From Pseudomonadales bacterium (lineage in GTDB: Bacteria; Pseudomonadota; Gammaproteobacteria; Pseudomonadales; Azotimanducaceae), in the NCBI GenBank assembly GCA_028279305.1, contig JANQOA010000023.1, forward strand, positions 1 to 64,000: DNA of 64,000 nt, given 5' to 3'. The translations under genes and the position numbers were made by a program. Shown piece after piece: positions 52,357 to 60,208 of the stretch (its first letter is position 1; the number at the start of each line of letters is the position of its first letter). Under the pieces are notes generated by a model. It had not been told where the DNA came from. It did not search any database and saw only the letters and a list, made by a program, of their open reading frames with translations.

Positions 52357-53274
52357 ATGCCCAAGATTCAATGCAGCAACATCGAAATCGACTACTTCGA
52401 ACAACGAACTCCGGGACAACCCGTGGTGCTGGGGGTGCAGGGCCTGGCTGAAGGCTGGCGCTTCTGGCCGCAGTCGTTCTACGCGGCCTTGCAGGACGCG
52501 GGTTACGGTTTTGTCGCCCTAGACAACAGGGACATCGGCGGCTCGACCATCATGCACGCAGCCGGTGCCGCTGATATACCCGCCGCACTGGCGGCCCTTG
52601 CGGCGGGAGATCAACCCTCCGCCAGCTACACTGTGGAAACCCTGTGCGACGATCTCGTCGTTTTCATGGATGCCCTGCACATCGAAAAAGCGCACCTGAT
52701 CGGCTACTCGATGGGTGGAATCGTGTGTCAATGGGCGGCAATCAAGTACCCGCGCAGGGTGGAGAGCCTGATACCCCTGATGACCACCAGCGGCTATCCG
52801 CAGTTACCGCCGCCCAGTCAGGAAGCAACTGACATGGCCATGGGGCTGGCGGCGCCGCTGGCGGATCGGCACGACGCGGTGCAACGCTTGCGCCATATGT
52901 GGCGCGTTACCACAGGCAGCGGGTTTCCCGCCACCGGGGAAGAAGAAGCGGATTTCGTCTCCCTGATGCTGGAACATGGTTTCCGGCCGGAGGCGATCAG
53001 CAGGCAACTGCTGGCCGTCTATGCCGCTCCCGCCCACTACCCGCGTCTGACGGAAGTGCTGTGCCCCGCTACCGTGATTCATGGGTCGGACGATTGCTTT
53101 TTCCACGCAGAACACGGCGCCGATCTTGCCAATCGTCTGCCAAACGCACGCCTGGCAAAGATTGAAGGGGCTGGTCACAACTTTACCGAAAGTCTCATGC
53201 CAACCCTTGCCCGCACGGTGTTAGACCACCTGAGCGGATGTGCCCCACTTCAAAAAGCTCAAGCCAATTCATAA
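52357..53274 (+). CDS. alpha/beta hydrolase
   Basis: A 305-residue soluble hydrolase. The oxyanion region is GVQGLAEGW (Q in place of the usual H of H-G), the nucleophile is in LIGYSMGGIVCQW (~127), and EGAGHNFTE (~270) gives the histidine. VIHGSDDCFFH carries the acid region. The last gene overlap: its TAA is followed at once by the ribosome site of the Rieske oxygenase gene, so they form an operon. It probably cleaves an ester or ring product. Confidence 0.87.
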   Translation: MPKIQCSNIEIDYFEQRTPGQPVVLGVQGLAEGWRFWPQSFYAALQDAGYGFVALDNRDIGGSTIMHAAGAADIPAALAALAAGDQPSASYTVETLCDDLVVFMDALHIEKAHLIGYSMGGIVCQWAAIKYPRRVESLIPLMTTSGYPQLPPPSQEATDMAMGLAAPLADRHDAVQRLRHMWRVTTGSGFPATGEEEADFVSLMLEHGFRPEAISRQLLAVYAAPAHYPRLTEVLCPATVIHGSDDCFFHAEHGADLANRLPNARLAKIEGAGHNFTESLMPTLARTVLDHLSGCAPLQKAQANS

Positions 53275-53284
53275 GGAGGATGCG

Positions 53285-54382
53285 TTGAACGCTGACAATT
53301 TGTTATACGGACAAACTCTGCCGCGCGCGCTGGCGCCGAAGTACTACACCTCACCCGGTGTTGCTGAAGACGAAGTGGAGAAGATATTCAGACGCGAATG
53401 GCTCTGTGTTGGACGCAGCACAGATTGGCCGGCACCTTACGACTACCGGGCGTTCGACCTTGCCGGCGAGCCCGTTGTTGTCTGGCGCTCACGCAACGGC
53501 GACCTGCAGGCATTTGAAAATGTCTGCCGTCACCGCATGGCCGTCATCGCGTCCGACGGCGGCAACGCCAGAACGCTTTCATGTCCGTATCACAAGTGGA
53601 CCTACGACAGCACGGGGGCCCTGCGCGGCGCACCCGGCGTAGCTGATGAACTGGAGGGCCTGAGCATCTGCCTGCCCAGGCTGGCGCTGGAACAATGGCA
53701 GGGATTTGTATTTGTTAACGTTGATGCAAACGCGAAACCTCTTGCACCACGCCTCACCGGGCTCGATGAGCTGCTGAATGTCTATCGGCTGGCCGAGTTC
53801 GAATGGAGCACGCAGAACACCACCCGCCAGTGCAAGGCCAACTGGAAAATAGTCGCGGAAAACGCCTACGAGGGGTACCACATCACCGCCGTGCATCCGG
53901 ACACCCTGGCCCCCTATGTGTCGCGCCAGGCTTCACCGCCACCCGGTGAGTACTGGAGCGTGTCTTACGAACCCCGCAAGTCCGAATTTCCACCCTGCCC
54001 CGGCGACCCTCCCGGCCTAGGCACCAGGGAAAGAACCGATGCTTACACCATCGGCATTTTTCCCAGCACCATCATCAACGTTGACGGCGACACCATCAAC
54101 TGGTTCTCAACCCTCCCCCAGGGAGCGGATGCGAGCACGATGTTCGGCGGCATGAGCAAACGCTCCCCGGCCGGCCCGCGGCGCATCGGCGACACCGCTG
54201 AACTCAGCGAGGCCGAATTTCAGAGCTGGGCAGGTGAACTGGTGCTTGAAGACGTGCTGATATGCGAGTCGATCCAGCGGGGTATGCAGGGAGCCTACGC
54301 CAGCGGAGGACCGCTTATCGCGGAACAGGAAGGCAGCCTGGCCGCCTTTCACAGCTACATCAAAAATCAACTGGGATACTAG
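53285..54382 (+). CDS. Rieske non-heme iron oxygenase, alpha-type subunit (intact)
   Basis: A 365-residue oxygenase. I start it at TTG 53285 because AAGGAGG (53273-53279) lies five bases before it; the frame runs back into the hydrolase gene but has no ribosome site there. The Rieske motif is complete: C81-x-H83, then C100-x2-H103 (CRHRMAV and CPYHKW). The mononuclear iron site is AENAYEGYHITAVHPDT: E196, H199 and H204. No beta-subunit gene is next to it, so a homo- or hetero-trimer is expected. It is one base before a second, degenerate, alpha-type gene. Confidence 0.9.
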   Translation: MNADNLLYGQTLPRALAPKYYTSPGVAEDEVEKIFRREWLCVGRSTDWPAPYDYRAFDLAGEPVVVWRSRNGDLQAFENVCRHRMAVIASDGGNARTLSCPYHKWTYDSTGALRGAPGVADELEGLSICLPRLALEQWQGFVFVNVDANAKPLAPRLTGLDELLNVYRLAEFEWSTQNTTRQCKANWKIVAENAYEGYHITAVHPDTLAPYVSRQASPPPGEYWSVSYEPRKSEFPPCPGDPPGLGTRERTDAYTIGIFPSTIINVDGDTINWFSTLPQGADASTMFGGMSKRSPAGPRRIGDTAELSEAEFQSWAGELVLEDVLICESIQRGMQGAYASGGPLIAEQEGSLAAFHSYIKNQLGY

Positions 54383-54383
54383 G

Positions 54384-55592
54384 ATGAACGCAACCAACAT
54401 CTACGACATTCTCACACAAGCACAGATCGATGCTTGCTCAGCGCCAATCGAACAGGCTCGCACCCTTCCCCGCCAGGCTTTTACCAGCGACCGGTTTTTC
54501 GAACTCGAAGCTGAGAAAATATTTGCCCGCCAGTGGGCGGCTTTGTGCTTCGTGCAACAGGTGGAAAACCCGGGTGATGTCCTGCCGATAGACCTCTGCG
54601 GCATGCCGCTGCTGGTTGTGCGCGGCAACGACAAACAGGTGCGCGTGTTTCATAACATCGTTCCTTACGACGGTTGTCTGGCGGCCATCGACCCCGCCGG
54701 GGAAAGCAGCGAAATTGTCACCCCCTATCACGGCTGGCGCTACGACTTGCAGGGACGCCTCAAGGCAACCCCCATCTGGAACGGAACCTGGAGCGCCGAA
54801 CCGGCTGACCTGAATGGTCATGCGGGCAATCTGACCGAAATTCAATGCGAGATCTGGGGACCGGTGGTATTCGTCAACGTCACAGGCGGAGGCGGCTCGT
54901 TCGACGAGTACATCGACCCGTTGCGAAGGGGACTGGAACAGTGGCGGGTGGATGAGATGGACATCGCCCGCGATGCGCAGCGCAATCCACTGCTGGACCC
55001 GGAGGACCTGCAGACCAACTGGAAGACGCACTACGAGAACTGGGGCATAAACGTGCTGCATGAATCATTTGTGCACCACATCTATGACCAGTCACCCGAG
55101 GTGCCAAGGCTTGACACAGCTCATAACAAGACCTGCGAGGACCACATCGACGGCGACTTCATGGCGCTGCGATTCGAAGCGGCCAGCTTCCCCGAAACGT
55201 ACTCGTTACCGGCTATTCCACATCTGGGCCTGACACCCGACGCGCCGCCCTCTCTGGGTTACTTCGGCTCGCTGTTTCCCAACCTGCACATCGGCGCCCT
55301 CGGGCCGATGATTCACCTGATCATCGGACAGCCGGTATCTCCAGGACGCACAAAAACGCTGAGGGCGCAGTTCTACGACGCTGAAGTTGCGTGCTCGGAA
55401 GATCTGCTGGAGATGCGCACGGAACTCATGGGTGGACTCAGGCAGGCCGGAGACGAAGACGCCCGCATCACCCAGGCCGTACAGAGAGCGCGCCGGTCAC
55501 CGGTGTTCGACAGCCAGTTTTACTCGCCGTTCTGGGACGCCATGCATCATCGCTTCACGCGGCAAATCATCAACACCCTGGCAATGGAATGA
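54384..55592 (+). CDS. Rieske oxygenase alpha-type paralogue with lost cluster ligands
   Basis: A 402-residue protein with the same fold as the previous gene (AACG start MNATNIYDIL, then FFELEAEKIFARQWAAL). At the Rieske site the expected C-x-H...C-x-x-H has become V93-x-Y95...T113-x-x-H116 (HNIVPYDG and TPYHGWRYD), so only one of four [2Fe-2S] ligands remains. At the iron site, NWKTHYENWGINVLHESFVHH keeps H226 and H231, but the bridging Asp/Glu is N223. The C-terminal DEDARITQAVQRA region is kept. It may be a catalytic partner fed by the neighbouring subunit, or a scaffold. One base separates it from the intact gene. Confidence 0.85.
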   Translation: MNATNIYDILTQAQIDACSAPIEQARTLPRQAFTSDRFFELEAEKIFARQWAALCFVQQVENPGDVLPIDLCGMPLLVVRGNDKQVRVFHNIVPYDGCLAAIDPAGESSEIVTPYHGWRYDLQGRLKATPIWNGTWSAEPADLNGHAGNLTEIQCEIWGPVVFVNVTGGGGSFDEYIDPLRRGLEQWRVDEMDIARDAQRNPLLDPEDLQTNWKTHYENWGINVLHESFVHHIYDQSPEVPRLDTAHNKTCEDHIDGDFMALRFEAASFPETYSLPAIPHLGLTPDAPPSLGYFGSLFPNLHIGALGPMIHLIIGQPVSPGRTKTLRAQFYDAEVACSEDLLEMRTELMGGLRQAGDEDARITQAVQRARRSPVFDSQFYSPFWDAMHHRFTRQIINTLAME

Positions 55593-55602
55593 AACGCGCT
55601 AT

Positions 55603-56529
55603 TTAAGCTTCGGGTTGTTCCCTGCACCGGGCGAGGATCTTGAGAAACGCATCGAGCACCGGTGAAGACGGGGAGACATCGCGTTTAAGCATGGCGCAGT
55701 CGCCGAACTGGTAGATCCGATCAGGCCAGATCGGGCGTATCGCGCCTTGTTGCTCGAACGATGCGGCGTAGTGCTCAGGAAGGTAACCGAGCGCAAACCC
55801 GGACAGCACGAAGTGCAGCATGCCTTCCGGATTCACCGCAAAGGCTCGATCGTTCGACCGGAATTTGGGCACAACCGGACCCGAAGCTATCTGATCGTGT
55901 TCGTAGATACCCCGATTGAGTACCGACGCCGCTTCGATGTCCGCCAGAGTGATGTCCGTGTCTTCACGTACAAAAAGCGGGTGCCTGACACCGCAGTAAA
56001 GTTGATGACGTTCTTCGAAGAACTGCTGATATTGCAGGCCCGCGATTTCGTGATAGAAGAAACCGAACCCCAGATCGAGGGTCCCCTCGAGCACGCGCTG
56101 TTCCAGATCAACAGCGGACACCACCTCGATACTCAACCGCACCGCGTGATCGAGTTGCGCGAAGCGGTATATCGCCTCCGGCAGACAGTTTCCCGGGCTG
56201 GACACCAGATTGTCCTGTGTGCCTATTCTGAATTCACCACTCAGATTGTCTGTCAGGTCCACGGCCAGAGTTCGGAACTCATCCAGACGGCTCAGCAGCT
56301 CAACAGCCTCGCGGTAAATCACTTCGCCGCGGGGGGTGACCCGGAAGCCGCTTCTGCCGCGTTCACAAAGCATGTATCCCAGTCTCACTTCCAGGTCATT
56401 CATATACCCGCTGATCTGAGATGGGCTGATGTTGAGCTCGATACAAGCTTGCTTAAAGCCTCCGGACTCGACGATCTGCACGAACACCCGCAGCAGGCGA
56501 ATGTCGAGATCGTTAACTCTCCCCAGCAC
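55603..56529 (-). CDS. LysR-family transcriptional regulator
   Basis: A 308-residue regulator starting at GTG 56529. The helix-turn-helix is GGFKQACIELNISPSQISGYM (~22-42), then LEVRLGYMLCERGRSGFRVTPRG. The effector domain includes EFRIGTQDNLVSSPGN and later VLSGFALGYLPEHYA. It converges on the degenerate Rieske gene (11 bases apart), so it likely governs that operon or the AraC-side genes. Confidence 0.9.
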   Translation of the reverse strand: MLGRVNDLDIRLLRVFVQIVESGGFKQACIELNISPSQISGYMNDLEVRLGYMLCERGRSGFRVTPRGEVIYREAVELLSRLDEFRTLAVDLTDNLSGEFRIGTQDNLVSSPGNCLPEAIYRFAQLDHAVRLSIEVVSAVDLEQRVLEGTLDLGFGFFYHEIAGLQYQQFFEERHQLYCGVRHPLFVREDTDITLADIEAASVLNRGIYEHDQIASGPVVPKFRSNDRAFAVNPEGMLHFVLSGFALGYLPEHYAASFEQQGAIRPIWPDRIYQFGDCAMLKRDVSPSSPVLDAFLKILARCREQPEA

Positions 56530-56587
56530 CAGAGTCCGCCATGGCGTTGTTGTGCGTGTACCGCATGCCGCGAGAATAACTTACGAA

Positions 56588-57631
56588 TCAATCCGACGGT
56601 AGCCTCGTAAGCGCCACACCGTCACGGTGCGTTTGAGGAGAAACCCCCGCAAGCGCTTTGAACGCAGATGTGAAGTTAGCCGGTTCAGTGTAACCGAGCG
56701 ACCATGCGATCTGTTGTACCGACATCTCTGTTTCCTCCAACAACTCCAGCGCAAGCCGGTGACGCAATTTGTTTTTAACGTCACGGTAAGAGGTGCCGAG
56801 CAACCGCAGCCTCCGCTGCAGCGTTCGTGTGCTCATCATCAGACGTTCAGCCAGGACCTCAATGGACGGCATCTCCCTGCCCGACGTGAGCAGAATACCT
56901 TCAATATGATCCACCAGATCGGCGCGCCGTAAAAGTTTCTCGACAGAGTGCTGACACTGCCTGATCGCAACCGCGTAAACACTTGGGTCCGCGCTTCGCT
57001 GCGGCGTGTCGAGAACCTCGGGATCAAAAGTAATCTCATCGTGAGGTTGCCCGAATCGCACAGGACAGTCGAACGTTTGCGCATAAACTTCAGCGTGTAC
57101 GGGCGGCGGATAACTCAGACTGATTTGCTGAATCCGGTGCTGCAGATGTGCAACACGCAGCGCCAGATAGGTTGAGGAAAGCAGGGTTTCCACACCCCAA
57201 ACGCGGTGCCAGGCTTCCGGATACTCCGCCTCGTGTTGAAGCCTGCCCAGGCGCAACCTGGCAAAACCTCTGAAACGCTCCAGGGTCATTGCAACCGGGG
57301 TAGCCACCAGATTCTGAAAACGGACGTATGTGCCGAGGCTATCACCAACTGTCGCGCTGGCGGCGGCGGCGCGCCCCACTGCGTCCGCGTTGAGCAGGTG
57401 CAGGCTTTCCTCTTGCACAAACCCAACTTCCGGCATGCCGAGGTCGATAACACAGTAGCGGATGAGCACGTAGTGCTGCTCGTAGCTCACAAACTTGCCG
57501 GGCGCTGCCAGACCTTCCCTGGTGAGCCCGATTTTTCGCAACAGCGGGCCGATCGAGAACCCCGCGCGCTCGACCTGGGTAACCGGATCGAGCAGATAAC
57601 TCGCCGGAGCGCGCTGCCATAGATCCTTCAT
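56588..57631 (-). CDS. AraC-family transcriptional regulator
   Basis: A 347-residue regulator. An N-terminal effector domain of the Arabinose_bd type (residues ~20-205, VERAGFSIGPLLRKIGL at its start) is followed by the C-terminal two-helix DNA-binding domain: PSIEVLAERLMMSTRTLQRRL (~260) and VQQIAWSLGYTEPANFTSAFK (~310). Divergent from the third Rieske oxygenase; its likely binding site is the pair of 21-bp repeats at 57651-57692, 20-60 bases upstream of its own start. Confidence 0.92.
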   Translation of the reverse strand: MKDLWQRAPASYLLDPVTQVERAGFSIGPLLRKIGLTREGLAAPGKFVSYEQHYVLIRYCVIDLGMPEVGFVQEESLHLLNADAVGRAAAASATVGDSLGTYVRFQNLVATPVAMTLERFRGFARLRLGRLQHEAEYPEAWHRVWGVETLLSSTYLALRVAHLQHRIQQISLSYPPPVHAEVYAQTFDCPVRFGQPHDEITFDPEVLDTPQRSADPSVYAVAIRQCQHSVEKLLRRADLVDHIEGILLTSGREMPSIEVLAERLMMSTRTLQRRLRLLGTSYRDVKNKLRHRLALELLEETEMSVQQIAWSLGYTEPANFTSAFKALAGVSPQTHRDGVALTRLPSD

Positions 57632-57650
57632 CGTGAGTCACCCCCGTCAG

Positions 57651-57692
57651 ATTGGCATAAAACCATAAGCGATTGGCGCAAAACCATAACCG
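57651..57692. promoter_or_regulatory. two tandem 21-bp direct repeats, probable AraC-type site
   Basis: Unit 1 (57651-57671) starts ATTGGCATAAAACCATAA and unit 2 (57672-57692) ATTGGCGCAAAACCATAA, with 18 of 21 bases the same. Direct repeats of exactly 21 bases (two helical turns) are the usual pattern of AraC-family sites. They sit between divergent regulator and Rieske oxygenase genes and end 50 bases before the Rieske start. Confidence 0.75.
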
Positions 57693-57741
57693 AATCAGCA
57701 TGGAGTTGTCATACGCTATCGCAAAATGAATGGAGACAAAC

Positions 57742-58830
57742 ATGTTTGCCAAGCAGAACTGGTACTACGCGCTGCAATCCGAGGAGTTGGGTTCGGAAGT
57801 AACAGGCGCGCGCATCGTCGAAGAAGATGTGGTGCTGTACAGAGACGAGGCCGGCAGGGCGCACTGCCTGTCGGCAATGTGCGCACACCGCGGTGCCGAT
57901 CTTTCGCTTGGACGCGTGGTGCAGGGGCGCATCGAATGCCCATGGCACGGATGGCAATACTCGGGCGACGGGCAGTGCAAACTTATCCCTTCAATCGGCG
58001 CGTGCGGAAAGATCCCCGGCCTTGCACGGGTCACAAGTTACCCAACGGTTGAGCAGCAGGGTATCGTTTACGTCTGGATGGCGCCGGAAGTCGAGCCAGC
58101 ATGGCAGCCGAAACTTCATCCTTTCTTAGATGCCGCAAGACAACTCCGCAGCCCGACCCGTGTCCAGAGGGGCAGCTATATCAATACTCTGGAGGGCGCC
58201 GTTGACGACAGCCATGTGCCGTTTCTGCACCGGAACAACATAGGACGGGGCGCGCCGCGCGAACTGCCGGCCATCACCAACCTCACCATTGACGAGGACA
58301 ACCGCGGCGTAGAAGGCAGCATGATCTGGCCCGAAGAGATGAAGCGGGAAGCTTCCGCGTTTAATGCCTGGTTGGACCGCGCCGTTTTTGGCATCAACGA
58401 ACCGCTGTCCACCCATGACAAGACATTTCGCATAGAAACCACCGGACTGGTGGTTCACCGGTACAAGAAGACCAATGGTACGGAGTTTCTGGTCTACGCG
58501 TTTGTCACGCCAATCGATGCAAACAACAATCGGTTTATGGCAGCCGCCGCAGACACCGGTTCCGGTTACGGCAGGCTCAGTCAGATGATGTTCCGCCGGG
58601 TGCTCAACACGCTGACGGGTGAAGTGCTCGACGAAGACGAGTACATGATTCAGAGCGCGCTGACTGAGCGATTCGGCGGCAGTCATCCACGGCCGGTTTC
58701 CGTTACCGCGGACACTTTAGGCCTGGCATACAGACGCCTTTACGGAAACCTGGTCCAGGCCGAAGGCAAAGAACCGGCGTGGCCGGTGTCCAGCAAGGAG
58801 CAGAAGCAGGTTGTACTCGCATCGGGTTAA
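57742..58830 (+). CDS. Rieske non-heme iron oxygenase (vanillate-demethylase-like)
   Basis: A 362-residue single-component-type oxygenase. GGAG lies six bases before ATG 57742; the longer start at 57730 is not supported. The Rieske motif is complete: C47-x-H49 (MCAHRGADL) and C66-x2-H69 (ECPWHGW). The iron ligands are in EGAVDDSHVPFLH: D155, H158 and H163. The pattern fits the VanA/phthalate-type oxygenases, which remove methyl groups or hydroxylate rings. No reductase gene is nearby. It is regulated by the divergent AraC gene. Confidence 0.9.
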   Translation: MFAKQNWYYALQSEELGSEVTGARIVEEDVVLYRDEAGRAHCLSAMCAHRGADLSLGRVVQGRIECPWHGWQYSGDGQCKLIPSIGACGKIPGLARVTSYPTVEQQGIVYVWMAPEVEPAWQPKLHPFLDAARQLRSPTRVQRGSYINTLEGAVDDSHVPFLHRNNIGRGAPRELPAITNLTIDEDNRGVEGSMIWPEEMKREASAFNAWLDRAVFGINEPLSTHDKTFRIETTGLVVHRYKKTNGTEFLVYAFVTPIDANNNRFMAAAADTGSGYGRLSQMMFRRVLNTLTGEVLDEDEYMIQSALTERFGGSHPRPVSVTADTLGLAYRRLYGNLVQAEGKEPAWPVSSKEQKQVVLASG

Positions 58831-58873
58831 CAGCCCCATCGGGATTTGCGTTTTTATCGAACAATTCGATATC

Positions 58874-60193
58874 TCAACCGCGCGCATAAATTGCCTGCAG
58901 AATCTCCCTGTGCCGTTTTTCGTTGATCTCATAGTAGTAAAGTGGCCACAAGGCCAACATACCCGTAATACCGGGTACAAGGGTGACCAGTACAAATATC
59001 CATAGCAGCGTTTCGGGCTCCTGCACAGCGTTAGGTACATACCCGATCAGCGTTAGAGAGACGCCGCCGATAAACCCTCCAATCGCGGTGGAGATCTTCG
59101 CCATGAAAGTCTGCACTGAAAAAATCACACCCTCGGAGCGCTCACCGGTTTTCCACTGCATGTATTCGATTGTGTCGGCAATCATCGCGGTCACCAGCAC
59201 AGCCCGCGAACCAACCGTCAGCGCATTTAGCGCGGTCATCACGTAAATCCACATCAGACTCTCATAACCCACGAGGAAGTAAGCGACCGAGGCAGCGCCG
59301 CTGAACGCGATTAACAACCCCATGGACAGCTTTTTGCCGAACCGCCGTACCATGAGGGGTGTGGGTAGAATGCCCAACACCATTGCTGCTGCTGAAATTG
59401 TCGCGAGGATCGGCAGCTGGCCCCGGTCACCCAGATTGTAGGTCGCAAAATAAACAAGTAACGATTGCCCAACCAGGGCGAAGACACCCAGCAGATTAAA
59501 CAGAACAATGATCTGCAGGGGACGATTCGCGGCCAGCGCCACGTAACTCTGTTTCAGACTGGGCCGTTCGGTTTTGGGACTTACCCGCTCACGCGTGTTG
59601 AAAAACGCGAGCAACATCAACAGGCATGCCATGCCCGCAAGCACCATCGCCGTGGATTGATAGCCTACCGCATCATCACCTTCCCCGAAGTACTCCACCA
59701 TGGGTATGACAAAAATCGCCGGAACCATAATCCCAACCAGCGACAACAAACGCGCCAACGTAATCAACGAGGTGCGCTCGTCGGTGTTCTGGGTGATGGC
59801 TGAGCTAAGTGCCCAAAGCGGTACATCGTTGACCGTGTAGATCATACTCCAGCTTATGTAGGTGGCGTACGCCAGCACCAACCTGGTGGTTAAAGAGACT
59901 TCAAAAGTGGTAAAGCAAAGTACCGTCGCCAGCGCGATTGGCACCGGCGTCCACAACAGATAGGGTCGGAACTTACCCCAACGGGTGCGGGTACGATCGA
60001 CAATCAAACCCATCAGCGGATCGTTAATTGCATCCCAGGTACGGGCTACCAGAAACAACGTGCCCACAGCGGCAGAGGATATACCGTAGACGTCCGTATA
60101 GAAGATCAACAGGTAGTTAAAGAACAACCCGTAGATGAGGTTTTGACCCAGCAGCGCAAAGCCGAACGAGTAGCGTTCCTTACCCGGTATCAC
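58874..60193 (-). CDS. glycoside-pentoside-hexuronide (GPH) family transporter
   Basis: A 439-residue inner-membrane transporter with twelve hydrophobic segments. The family motifs are clear: VARTWDAINDPLMGLIVDRT and TRTRWGKFRPYLLW (~50-78), and YTVNDVPLWALSSAIT (~115). GPH carriers bring in sugars, often with cations. It is the third gene of a minus-strand operon with the sulfatase (15 bases upstream) and the glycosidase. Confidence 0.9.
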   Translation of the reverse strand: MIPGKERYSFGFALLGQNLIYGLFFNYLLIFYTDVYGISSAAVGTLFLVARTWDAINDPLMGLIVDRTRTRWGKFRPYLLWTPVPIALATVLCFTTFEVSLTTRLVLAYATYISWSMIYTVNDVPLWALSSAITQNTDERTSLITLARLLSLVGIMVPAIFVIPMVEYFGEGDDAVGYQSTAMVLAGMACLLMLLAFFNTRERVSPKTERPSLKQSYVALAANRPLQIIVLFNLLGVFALVGQSLLVYFATYNLGDRGQLPILATISAAAMVLGILPTPLMVRRFGKKLSMGLLIAFSGAASVAYFLVGYESLMWIYVMTALNALTVGSRAVLVTAMIADTIEYMQWKTGERSEGVIFSVQTFMAKISTAIGGFIGGVSLTLIGYVPNAVQEPETLLWIFVLVTLVPGITGMLALWPLYYYEINEKRHREILQAIYARG

Positions 60194-60208
60194 GCCATCA
60201 GCCCAACG

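Noticed and set aside
58855..58871. TATCGAA-CAA-TTCGATA hairpin between the third Rieske gene and the GPH gene
   Set aside because: The T-run lies on the wrong side for both strands and the stem is AT-rich, so it is not a convincing terminator.
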